DNA of 64,000 nt from Eublepharis macularius (lineage: Eukaryota > Chordata > Lepidosauria > Squamata > Eublepharidae): assembly GCF_028583425.1 (NCBI RefSeq), contig NC_072801.1, positions 58,171,766 through 58,235,765 on the forward strand, read 5' to 3'. Made by a program: the position numbers and the translations under genes. The notes under the pieces were generated by a model. That model saw only the letters and a program-made list of their open reading frames with translations. It was not told the origin of the DNA and did no database searches. Numbering within the stretch: the first letter of the stretch is position 1; the number at the start of each line of letters is the position of its first letter. This document shows, in pieces, positions 13,501-24,100 of the stretch.

Positions 13501-15468
13501 GGGCTGGAGTGGGTAGGCTTCTCTTGAACTGCTGCCTCCTTCAGCATGGAGTCCTCTTGCTTAGAGTGCATATGGCATCAGTGGCTGGGAGTACCCAGCC
13601 AGGAGAGGTGGGGGGACTCCCTGGATTCAGCCTCTCCTTCCAGTCAATGTGACCCACCCAAAAAATCCTTCCCTTGTACTTGGGTGCACTTTTTTCATTT
13701 GGTACACAAGTGCTAAGTTCTGCAAGGGCCCACGTCCCGTTATCAGAGCCTTCTGCTTTGCAAGCTGCTGTCCCCCTCCTCCAGTAACTGAGCCACGATC
13801 TCTGCTTCCTCTCCTGCACACCTTCATCTCCTCTTCAGCATGGAAATCCTGTCCGATATGTTTGAGCTGGACTTACCGACTGTGCACAGCATCATCAGCA
13901 AGATGATCATCAACGAGGAGCTGATGGTGAGATCTGCTGCATGGAAGTGCTGGGAAGATGCAGGGGTGGGTGGGGCTGGCAGGCAGGATACCAGATGGCA
14001 ATAAAAGGGGAGTGGGACAGGCCAGGAGAAATGTGGCCCTCCTGCACAAATCTGCTTGAAGCACTTCCCGAATCAAAGGCAAGTTCCTGAAGCAACTTCA
14101 AGAAGGCTACAGAAGAACTTTCATTGGACATTCTTGAAAGAAAAGGGAAGCAACAGAGTGAGATCAAAGGGCTTTAAGAGTGTTTGAAAGCTCATAGTAG
14201 AGCTTCCCTTTCTGAATTGATCCAAACCTCCCCAACTCTGACCTCCTTCCCCCCGCCCCTTCCCCAAGGCCTCCCTGGACCAGCCCACCCAGACAGTTGT
14301 GATGCACCGAACGGAACCCACATCCCAGCAGAACCTGGCACTGCAGCTGGCTGAGAAGTTGGGCAGCCTCGTGGAGAACAATGAGAGGGTCTTTGACCAG
14401 AAACAAGGCACCTATGGCGGCTATTTCCGGGGTGAGTGGAGCAAATAGGCAACTCTCTTGTCCTAACAGTTTCTGCCTCTGTTTCTCCCCACTCATTCAG
14501 TTATTCCTCTGGCTAAGTGGAGTGGCAGATATTTCCAGTGTTTCAGTGGAATCCTCATTTGTTTTTTTTAAAAGTCTATGCTCCCATTTCAGACAAAGTC
14601 AAGCCTTTGTGGTTGTGAAGAAACACCTGACAGTATTTAAGCAATTTCCAATTTCTTGGATCCTGCCTAGATTTCTGCAGGTGCAAGGAAAGGGGACAAT
14701 TTTTGCCAGTCCCTTGATCCCTGCTTCTCCAGTCCCCCAACAGAATTTCAGGGTGTTTTTGTGCTGCTGCAACAGAGCAAAATTGGTGACCCCCCCCCAC
14801 CCCAAGCTTGGAAATCTAGATGGGATCCATGCCATTGATTGAATGTAGCGTCTGGTTGTTGGAAGATAACTATGTTTTCCTTGCCTTGTTGCAGGGTCCA
14901 GCTGTCTTTGATTCCAAATCTTCTCCCTCTATGTAGGTCATTAAAAGTGAAATGCCATTTCCTTTCTCAGATCTCCCCAACCTGAAAAATGCCACAGTGT
15001 TTCTAAGTCAACCATTTTCTGAGAGGTTTTCCAGGGTGTCTTTCACCAGCTTCATTTCCTGTTCATAGATGCAGAGGAGTTAGCCGTGTTAGTCTGTGGT
15101 AGCAAAATCAAAAAGAGTCCAGTAGCACCTTTAAGACTAACCAATTTTATTGTAGCATAAGCTTTCGAGAATCAAGTTCTCTTCGTCAGATGCCTGATAC
15201 AGATACTGGCCAAATACAGAAGAGCAGGAGAGAGAAGAGAGGCGGCCAGTATCTGTATCAGGCATCTGACGAAGAGAACTTGATTCTCGAAAGCTTATGC
15301 TACAATAAAATTGGTTAGTCTTAAAGGTGCTACTGGACTCTTTTTGAATTTCCTGTTCATGTTTCTCATCTCTGTCCTACAGATCAAAAAGATGGCTATC
15401 GTAAGAACGAAGGAGGTTACCTGCGTCGCGGAGGGTACCGACAACAGGAACGCCAGAGTAACTACTAA
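1549..15468 (+). CDS. EIF3C: Eukaryotic translation initiation factor 3 subunit C (5' partial)
   Basis: Core subunit of the cytoplasmic eIF3 complex, which binds the 40S ribosome and recruits initiation factors. Nineteen coding exons: 1549-1614, 1839-2028, 3135-3260, 3493-3547, 4021-4130, 4459-4586, 5574-5730, 5860-5963, 6857-6998, 7131-7256, 8307-8400, 8925-9112, 9749-9973, 10867-11230, 11387-11546, 13424-13489, 13839-13926, 14269-14431, 15383-15468. All splice phases agree and give 878 residues before TAA. Human EIF3C is 913 aa, so only the first exon or exons (about 34 residues) lie upstream. The N-terminal half has the family's acidic Asp/Glu/Ser stretches with Lys-rich blocks (exons 4-7); the C-terminal half (exons 14-18) is the conserved helical and PCI region; the end is Arg/Gly/Tyr-rich, closing ...RQSNY. 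No damage seen. Identification rests on near-identity to the human protein through most exons. Introns hold SINE, LINE and MITE copies listed separately; the window's first 1548 bases are intron. Confidence 0.98.
10150..10296 (+). repeat. tRNA-derived SINE, truncated, abutting a second copy
   Basis: Starts with the A-box-like GTGGTTTAGTGGCTAGAGC, contains a decayed B box and the TTGGGTGACCTTGG body, and stops at the point where a second SINE begins. The arrangement suggests that one SINE inserted into the tail of another. It lies within an EIF3C intron. Confidence 0.75.
10297..10505 (+). repeat. tRNA-derived SINE, better preserved copy
   Basis: A box GTAGTGGTTAAGAGC, B box GGGTTTGATTCCCC, then the AAGCCAGCTAGGTGACC body, an ATTATTA stretch and a tail ending TATAAATATCTAAACAAA. 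The A and B boxes resemble a tRNA gene, but the region does not fold as a tRNA and the 3' body is typical of a SINE. Confidence 0.8.
11992..12460. mobile_element. Long-inverted-repeat MITE in EIF3C intron
   Basis: The left end (GTCAAGCTAAATG..., about 130 bp) is repeated as a reverse complement at the right end (...GCATTGTTTAGCTTGAC). Both arms share TTTTTAAAGAGTT, CTGCAGCCACACAGCAGCT and a GAATGGYTGTTAAAAAA block. The interior is G-rich with several runs of G and encodes nothing recognisable. No convincing target-site duplication was found, so the superfamily is unknown. The element may extend further on both sides. Confidence 0.65.
12583..12770 (-). repeat. L2-like LINE 3' end
   Basis: On the minus strand this contains TATAAATACAT-type tail sequence after a CCTGAGCCCGCC and GGGAGGGCGGCTAGAAG block, then AAATAAACAAATAAAG. 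This matches the 3' untranslated end of the L2-like copy at 24060-24120. It is a short 5'-truncated fossil lying in an EIF3C intron. Confidence 0.6.
15064..15345. mobile_element. Foldback element with perfect 102-bp arms
   Basis: Arms at 15110-15211 and 15244-15345 are exact reverse complements over 102 bp, separated by a 32-bp purine-rich loop. About 45 bp to the left (GAGGAGTTAGCCGTGTTAGTC) belongs to the element too, because it is also present left of the related copy at 54316-54518. It encodes no protein and lies in the last EIF3C intron, 37 bp before the final exon. Confidence 0.9.
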
Positions 15469-15556
15469 TTCTTGGACTGTCACCACAGAACTTTCTCATG
15501 GGAGAAGCTGGGGGGGTGGGGGGTCTTCTTCAGATTGCCAGGTTTTAAACACACAG

Positions 15557-15562
15557 AATAAA
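15557..15562 (+). terminator. EIF3C polyadenylation signal
   Basis: AATAAA 89 bp past the TAA stop of EIF3C, followed within 30 bp by a GT-rich stretch. It is the only canonical signal in the first 500 bp after the stop. Confidence 0.85.
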
Positions 15563-16303
15563 AAATTGGTTTGAAAGGAGACTCTATGTGTAGTTCTTGG
15601 GTACACAATGGAAGACAGGCAATACTATGTCAGGACAAAGAAATGGGGTCATCTGCTTGAGCCCATATCAGCAACCATCAGCTTTTAATACCGGTTCCCA
15701 AAGAGGGGAGGATGTTGGAAATGTTGGAGAGAGTGAGCAGAGATCCATCCAAGGCCAAACTTTGCACGGTTTGCCTGTATTGCAGAAGTATATCGTCCAT
15801 AAGGAGCAGGAGAGAGCACTGACTCTCCACTATTAGACTAGACATTTCCAAAACTTGTCCATGTTCACATGCTGGTAGAGAGCCATTACTTCCTGCAATG
15901 CATGTCAAAACATGAATGTCAAATGTTTTGCTTTCTTTTTAAACAGATAACTTCCCTTTCCCAGAAGTGGTGAAAATGACCTTTTCAGAGAGGCTCAGAT
16001 TTTTTTTTTTACAAGTTTTATCATTATACAGTGCGATGATCAGATCAGCTGTTTTTCAGTCTTTGCTGAATCCTCCATCAGGGTCTACTTTGCTCTTAGT
16101 TTTCAGTTTTGTTATTTATCTGTAATAGCAAATTGGGTTTGATAAAGCAACTGGGGACCTGCAATGGAACGTTTCAGATTGTTTTTAATTTGTTCATTAT
16201 GTACCTGTGCATTGAGTCCCTTGTGTGAACTGCAGTATGGGATGTGAATTAAAAAGTAAGTGGGGAGCAAGTTAAAAACAATTCACAACATTTTAGATAA
16301 TGG

Positions 16304-16480
16304 GCTTGGATCCAACTAGGCATTTCCATGGGCACAAGAGTGCAATTTTCCTTGTAGAAATGGATTTCAGGGGGCATTTTGGGCTGCCATTGAGTGGACA
16401 GGAGCAGGGCGGGGGAATCATGCTCCTTGCACCTGCCAAAACAGCTAGTTTCATTCCAACCCATAGCTTTCCCTTTGTAG
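16304..16480 (+). mobile_element. Decayed GGATCCAAC-type MITE
   Basis: Begins GGCTTGGATCCAACTAGGCATTTCC and contains the block CATTTTGGGCTGC, also seen at 41590. It ends near CATTCCAACCCAT, which resembles a mutated mirrored end. It appears related to the elements at 41440-41690 and 50240-50880. Boundaries are uncertain. Confidence 0.45.
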
Positions 16481-16585
16481 AACAATTTCAGAGGCTTATG
16501 GTCTTAAGAGATCCATTGCAGTTTATGAAACAGGGAACTAGCTAGGTGGTTCTTCAGACTCAGAGGGATGAAATTGCCTTATGAA

Positions 16586-16791
16586 TAGGATTTGCCAGCT
16601 TTGGGTTGAGAAATTCCTGGAGATTTGGTGGTGGAGCCTGGGGTGGGTGGGGTTTGCGGAGGGGAGAGAGCTCAGTTGGGGCATAATGCCATAGAGCCCA
16701 CCCTCCAAAGCAGGGAACTAATCTCTGTAGTCTAGAGATCAGTTGTAATTCCTGATGATCTCCAGGCCTCACCTGGAGGCTGGCAACACTA
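16586..16791 (+). mobile_element. hAT-type MITE (TAGGGTTGCC family)
   Basis: Copy of the about 207-217 bp family that starts TAGGGTTGCC and ends GGCAACCCTA. This copy is older (TAGGATTTGCC ... GGCAACACTA) and lacks part of the middle. No target duplication is recognisable. Confidence 0.8.
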
Positions 16792-16814
16792 TGATGTTTG
16801 GATTCGTGGTTAGG

Positions 16815-17045
16815 CAATAGTATTATTTACTTCATTTATACCCTGCCTTTCTTCCCTATGGGAACCCAAACCGGTTTACATCATTCTGCATTTTATGACC
16901 ACCACAACCCTGTGAGGTAGGTTAGCCTGGGAGTGTGTATGACTGGCCCAAGGTCACCCAGCAAGCTTCTATGGCAGAGCAAGGATTCAAACCTGGGTCT
17001 CCCAGATCCTAGTGTGACACTAACCATTGCACCACACTGTCTCAA
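16815..17045 (-). repeat. tRNA-derived SINE, near full length
   Basis: The minus strand reads through an A-box-like region, the B box GGTTTGAATCC, AAGCTTGCTGGGTGACCTTGG, ACCTCACAGGGTTGTGG and a tail ending GGGTATAAATGAAGTAAATAA. Same family as the other SINE copies in the window. Confidence 0.85.
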
Positions 17046-17927
17046 GACATGTAAGACCTAAACTATTCGGTGATCTTAACCAGTTTTCAAGACTAAACAA
17101 AACAAGTTGGGCCATTCTCCCTCGGAGGTGCCAGGCTGTATGGTTTTGATAGAAATCTAGATCACCCTCAGGAGACACACAGAAGCAAATGTGAACAAAA
17201 TTGACAGGTGAGAGGCAAGAGCTTCTCCTAATGTGTGACCCCTCTTTTATACAAGAGGTGCAACCCCTCCCACACACCCCACTTGCCATTGACAAAACTG
17301 AATATCACCAAATTATAACTGGGTCACCCCTCAAAGTTCTACCCACTAATCCTGTTCACCCTACCTTCATATCTTAACCATGCCCTTAAAACATGGAGGT
17401 TGAATTCTGTCTAAACTTACATTAACAGAAGGTGTGTCCATCATCATGATGGAACTTCCCTGCCTCCTTTTGCAGAAAATGACATATAGATCTAATACAT
17501 AAGCAATGTTCCCATTGGCTGAAATTCTCTGATCTCTTTATATGGGAGCCAGTTCCATTCCAATGTGGGCAATCTTTCTAATCAGTGTTTTCCTCTGGAT
17601 GTCAAGTCTTGTTTAGCACTCCTCAAACCAGTTAGGGACTTTTCCATTGCCAAAAAACGTGTTTCTTGGGTCACCATAACCCACTTACAGGAAAGCTAGT
17701 TAGCAGCAGCTAAGACGTTACAGAAAAGGCACCCAGCAATTGGTTTCATAGGCACCAAAATTCCAGTACTTGATAGTTTAAAAGACTATGCAAACGTCAC
17801 AAGTATGGAATCCTATGAAGGGTAGTGTGTAGTGCTGAGAATCGGGGAAGGGGGGAAATAGTTCTCTAAAAGGACTTCAATCTGCTACGGCAAAGCAAAT
17901 GAGGTATAGGGAGCCAGTCTTGGTGTT

Positions 17928-17940
17928 GTTAATCAGTGAC
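17928..17940 (+). promoter_or_regulatory. HNF1-like site upstream of PRODH2
   Basis: GTTAATCAGTGAC matches 11 of 13 positions of the HNF1 palindrome GTTAATNATTAAC, 175 bp before the PRODH2 start codon. PRODH2 is a liver and kidney gene in mammals and HNF1 factors act in those tissues. The site is seen in sequence; its function is inferred. Confidence 0.4.
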
Positions 17941-18114
17941 TTTTCCTCCTCAGCAATTTTTCTGCCCCACTAAACTGCTCTCCCCCCTGGTTCGTCTGCT
18001 GAGCCAGCAACCAGTTTGTCTCTGTGTTGCCTGTTTGCCCCAAACACTGTGGGACAGGCACCAGGTGTTGCATTCCAAGGGGTAGTACTGTGACCTTCAG
18101 TCTGAGCTGACGGT

Positions 18115-21100
18115 ATGCTGAGATGCAGGGCTCGTTGCTTGCCTCGTGGGGTGGCAGTCCTCTGGAGCCCCCAATCTACTGCACAGAAATCCACGTTTCC
18201 CGGTCCTCCACTCAATCTGGATGACAGGAAGGTTTTTCAGCACAAGACCACCTGGGAGATCACTCGTGGACTGCTGGTGTTCATGCTCTGCTCCTCCCCA
18301 CGGCTGGTTCAGAAAGCACCCACGGTGAGATGAGGATCTCCCCAAATCTGACCTGCCAACTGTCCAACTGATTCCTTTTTCATTACCATCTGTAACCTGC
18401 ATCTTGTCCCAAGAGAGAACCTCCCTGGTTCTATGATGTGATGGCTTTGGGCAAGTTATGGGGTGGGTAACCCCCCCTAACACCTGTATTTCCCTCTCCT
18501 CCTCTAAGCTCCTTTCAATCTCCCGACGGGTTCTGGGCCGCCGACTCTGGGACTCTCTGCTCCGTCTGACGCTTTATGGACAATTTGTGGCTGGTGAAAC
18601 CCCTGAAGAGATCAAAGGCACCCTGCACCGGCTCCAGCAGTTCAAGGTCCGCCCTCTCCTTGCAGTCCCTATTGAGGAAGATGTGGGACAGGCAAAAGAA
18701 GGGTGAGTCTTGGCAGGGGCAGAGTATGGGTAGCAGAGGGAAGTTATGCTTTAACACTGAGGGTAGCCTGGACCCCAAACAGCATGGATGCCTAAGGTAC
18801 AATCGAACTAAGAGATCGAGGGAATATTTCATTTATTTGAGCATTTCACTTATCGCCCCAAGTGGCTTTACGACATCATTCTGTCCTCCTCCATTTTATC
18901 CTCAAAGTAACTCTCGGTGAGATAGGTTGGACTGGTAGAGAAAGTGGCTCATAGAATCACCCAGCAAGCTTCCATGATAGAATGCAAACTTGAACCTGGC
19001 CCTCCCAAATCCTAGTCCATCACTCTAAATGCTAATCCAGCCCATGCTGGCTCGCTTTCTTTCTTTCTTTATATATCCAAAATATTTATATACAGCTTTC
19101 TCAAGAGGGGGCTTCTAACAATAATATGATATAATGAATTAAAAATAACATCTAAGTTCATGTAGTGGTTAAAACAGCTGTCTAAAATTGCACTAAGGAA
19201 CAGTAATACAATTATTGGCATAGCCGAAAATGAAAACACGGTCTCAACGCCAGCAGCAATTTATCAAAAGCAGTAGATAAGGAGAGAAAAGCAAGCTGGA
19301 GTGAGCAGGGAATCAACAGTCTGGGGGAAAAAACCCTTCTAACAAACAGCCAAACTCCAGAAAAGCATTCAGCTGGGTTCTGGGTAAAAAAGGATTGGCA
19401 TGAAGAGTAAATTTCAGATATACTGGACTGGATCCTGTGGATACATTATGTGGCTGATAGTGTTTCCTCTGGGAAAAGGTGCTCCTGCATTTGTGGAAGC
19501 CTGCCTGCACCAGAGGGAACTATTAGTAGTACAGATTCGTGGAATCCAACCCACCATCCCACATTAAGATGAAAAGGTTTTGAGTGGTTTTACATATAAC
19601 AAACCATCGTATGTTAACAAGGAAGTGTCACTCACACTTCTTCTCCCACTATAATGTGTGAAACTTTTTTTACGTATCTTTGCAACTTAGGAAGTTAGAA
19701 AGTGATGATTCAGACAGCAGGTGTTAAGTTTCGTATCACACTGTTGCTGCCTCTGACTTCCCCAAGATGCTATCATATCCAAAGGCAGCACTGCTGGTCT
19801 TAGTTTCCTTTGGATAAGACAGCACTGGAGACATGGTATCTTTGTAATATTTGCTGTATTTACAAATATACGCATTTTATTTACTTACTTGATTCACAGA
19901 TGTATAGCATGAATAGAGGCAACAAACAGGCAATCCTGATTGTTAACACAGAAGTTCCCCAGAGAGAAAGTCCCTGCACCTTTAAGCTAATGTTCAAAAG
20001 TCACCTCAAGTATGTTTTGAGAACTTTCTTCTTAACCACAAGGAACTGAAAAGGGAGATCATCTTATCCAAAAATTCAAAATAGCAGACTGAAAAATCTC
20101 TCTTGTGCTGAACTTTGGGGTGTTCTTCCTTGTTATTTGGAGACTGTTAACAAAAGCCAACAGGAGGCAGTTGTCCTGCATGGAGCTGTGAAAGGTGGTG
20201 GAGAAAAAATAGGACTGGAGATTGGCACAGAGAGCCGTTGGAAGGAGAGTTGGAGGGCCTCGTTCTCCATGGACAGTGATTGCTGCTGATCTCAGTGGAA
20301 AGGACAGTAGAAGAAGGAGATTCCATGCTAAAGGGAAATTCTCCCGCTCTTTTCTGTCCAGGGAGGAGTGGTATGACACGAATGCCCGTGCCATGCTCGC
20401 CTGCCTGGATCTGTCAGTGAGGGGTCTGACAGAGGAAAGTCCCCGCAGTCCTATGATGCAACTGAAAATAACAGCCCTGATGGCAGCTGAGCTTTGCGTG
20501 AGTATAATAGGGCAGGGTGGTGGAAATGGTGAGAGATTCTGAGCATTACAATATATGAGCCAATAAGTGTACTTGGGGAAGCATTCTACAATTCCACAAT
20601 CAAGCTTTGCCCATATGGCCGTGGCTGTTGAATACAAAACTTCATATTCAGAGAACCGTTCGCTCTTTTTGACTAGACAGAGAGAGACAGAAAGGTAGAA
20701 TTGGCATCAAAATTATTTTTTATAACCATATTTGATACAAAATCTCCTTTCTGTGTTGTTGCTATATTGATCAATTGCCAGAATAATTGATCCAAGGATT
20801 GGAAACAACTTTATTTTAATTCAGAAAGTTCTTAAGTTTTAAAATAAATTGGACAAGTCCAAACTAGTATTCTTATTAAACAGTGCAACAACTGTTCCTG
20901 GAATTTTAGTAAAAGTATAGGCAAATATAGTCAAATATTTGATCACTAACTTCTTTTCAAATTGTTATCAGCTGTATGATCTAAACTATTCGACATTAAT
21001 TCAGAATGTTAAGAGAGATTTAACAAGGTGGGTAAAAAGCAGAGTATGGTCCTTACACATAATATATAAAAAAGAAACAGTATTGTAATGTCTTTTATTA

Positions 21101-24100
21101 GAATATGATAAAACATCACAAACTAGTGTGCATTGTGATTGTTTGCTTTTCCTGATAAAATATATTATATTACTACTAGTTAACTAAATGGAGTCAATTT
21201 AACCAGGACTGGCTTAAATTGGCATTCTAATTCTATTCTGCTACGGAGGAGCCTTTATCTTTGGCAAGGATCCTTGTTGTAACGGAAGAGGTGTGCTCCT
21301 CTGGCAGAAGGCCACTTGAGATAAAGGTCCCACCATTTGTGAAACAAAATCATAGGGTCCAACCCTGAATTTCCTACATGGGAGTTTTGATTCTTGAATT
21401 CAAAAGATACTGAACACAGTATTTGTACGGGAAGACACCTTAAAACTTTTGTTGAAACAAACCATGATAGCATGTTTAAGCAACGGGGGCTTTGATTTAA
21501 CAGATGTAGGGTCATCGTTCCCGTTCAGTCTCACCCAATTCTCCTCCTTATTGCATTCCCCATCACACGTGGCTTTCCCCTGTACTGGTCCTGTGGTTTT
21601 TAGAATAACCTTCTCGGTTGTCACAGAAGACCCTCTCCTCCCTTTCATCAGGATATCCAAGTTGTAGCTCCACCCCATGCTAGAATAAATTGTGCAAAAT
21701 CCAAAAAGCAAATACATATAAACACCCTGAATTTGCAGAGAATGCAGGTGACAACATTGTACCTTTTCTTGTAGCAAAATGAGGGTCAATCTGTTGTCGA
21801 CTTTTAATTTTGTTCTCGTTGCAGAATACATAAGGCCCTGCTCATAGTTCATTCTGGCCCCGTTTGTGGATTCTTTGCTACTTCTTTGAGGGAGGGACAA
21901 AGGGGAGTTGTCCTCTTCTTACTAGGGGATCCCTTTCCCTGCATCTCTTCACAGAAAACTATTACTCTGCGGCTGCAAGAGCAGGAGGCAGTATCAGACC
22001 TAAATATCGAGAGAGTCTTGGCTCTCATAAAAGGGGAGGTAAGATTCCTTTACCTCTTGTCCTTTGCATCTCTTGGGTTTCCATTTCTCCTCTGAATCCT
22101 TTTTATGTTCCCCTTCTTCCATATTCCATTTCCAGGAAGTGAGATTTGGTTGCCTGACTCCAGAAGAGAATCTGCATTTCCAAAAATCACTGAGTCGGCT
22201 CAGATCTGTAGCAGAGGTATGGAAATCCACCAGTAAGCTGATTTGCAGGGGAGGCAGGGATGAAGAGGGGAGGAGGCAGAACTTTAAGGATGCATCCGCA
22301 GGCCAAGTTGTCTCCGTTTTGCATTCACAGTCACTACAAAGACAGGGGCATGTGTACTGACAACAGAACTTCCACGCGGAATATTTCTACTCACTTTCCT
22401 TTGTCAACAGCAATTTTCCCTTCCGAGCTACCCAAGTACATTTTAAAATTATTCGTAAATGTAAAAGTGTTATAACACTATAGCTTTGGAGCACTATAGC
22501 GTTTCCCCCCTTTTGCTTGAGCCTAAAATCTCTGTGACTGAAGTGGACAGTGTGAAATCAGCCAACAGCCTACGTAACCAGAAAATTAGTGAATGACTCA
22601 GCTTTCATCATGGTGATTCCAGTCTCTCTTCCCTCTTCCTCTACAGTATGCTGTGGGAAAAAAGGTCCGTGTCCTGGTGGATGCTGAATACACATACATT
22701 AATCCTGCCCTGTCACTTGTTACCATAGCAATGATGGCTGTTTACAACACCCAAGTCCCATGGATCTGGAACACGTATCAAGCATATCTCAAGGTGGGCC
22801 CTCCTCCAGAAAAACAATCCTCCTTATTTTGTCCACCGCGCTTTACTTCCAGGAACCACTCTACCCTCACCAGCTCAATGATGCTGGAGGACTCCTTTAC
22901 GGCCCCCTGTTCATTAGCAGCCATGTTGTCTCTTGACCCCTTTTGTAGGCTTGCCAGCCTCCAGGTGGTAGCTGGAGATCTCCCAGAATTACAACTGATC
23001 TCCAGGCAACAGAGATCAGTTCCCCTGGAGAAAATGGCTGCTTTGAAGAGTGAACTCTATGGAATTATACCCCACTGAGGCCCCTCCCCAAACCCCACCC
23101 TCTTCAGGCTCCACCCCCAAAATCTCTAGGAATTTACCAACCTGGACCTGGCAACCCTACCCTTTTGTGAAGTCACTGTTGTATACTCCAGGACACTCTG
23201 ATGCATCTGAGTCAGGACGCGGCCCTTGCTGAGCGCTTGGGTGTATGTTTTGGAGTCAAGTTGGTCCGGGGAGCTTATCTGGAGAAGGAACGGCGGCTGG
23301 CAAAGGAAAAAGGATACCCTGATCCTGTCCACCCCAGCTGGGAAGCCACCAATGAAAGGTGGGATACTCTTTCCTCAGACCTGTTAATCAACTCTGAACC
23401 TGAGGAAACAAACTCAAGGGTACTTTCTGTGCTAATGTACATTTTCTTTTTCCTGTGATACAGTTACAAGCGCTGTCTAGATTTTGTTTTGGACAGAGCG
23501 TCTCATGCCAGGGGCAGATTTGAGCTGATAGTGGCCACGCACAACAAAGCCTCAGTAGAACATGCTGTGCAAAGGTATGAGAGGTTCAGAAGACTAAAGG
23601 TAATGTAAAGGTAGTGTAGTGTAATAAATAATTATTTATTATTATTCAGTCTGTGCAATATTGGCTGATCAGCATCTGCTGGTGATCCCCAGTCCTAAGG
23701 ACGTTCGCCTGGCCTCAACCAGAGCCAGCGCCGGCCTGGTGGAACGCTATCCCTGTTGAGATCCAGGCTCTGCAGGATTTGTTGCAGTTCCACCAGGCCT
23801 ATGGCTGTGATTGAGGCTATGGCAAATTGCCCAACTGGCCCTCTTATTTTGCTCTGGCACTGTTTTGTTTTCTGCTGTTTAAATCTTAGCAGACTTATTT
23901 ACTCATCTGGCCCCGCTGACTGCCTTATTTGATTTATATATTTAATGTCAGACTTTGGATTAGCATTGCTGTTTTGTATTTTATACTGGGTGTGTTTATT
24001 GCTTCTTGATTTTATATATGCTTATATATGTTTATTTTCTATACTGTATGTAATTTATCACTGTTGTAACCTACCCTGAGCCTGCTTGTGGGGAGGGCGG

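Larger units (their letters stand above)
15585..17927. other. Intergenic region EIF3C-PRODH2
   Basis: No exon or RNA gene recognised. It holds a decayed GGATCCAAC element (16304-16480), a hAT-type MITE (16586-16791) and a reverse SINE (16815-17045). The remaining roughly 1.5 kb is AT-moderate unique sequence without a clear signal until the HNF1-like site at 17928. Confidence 0.6.

Noticed and set aside
20059-20637. 192-codon minus-strand open frame
   Set aside because: It lies antisense to PRODH2 exon 3 and its flanks, has no recognisable domain, and the plus-strand exon explains the conserved sequence.
21400-21900. 166-codon minus-strand open frame in PRODH2 intron 3
   Set aside because: No domain, no codon bias I could judge, no neighbouring splice structure. 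It ends inside intron sequence and is compatible with chance.
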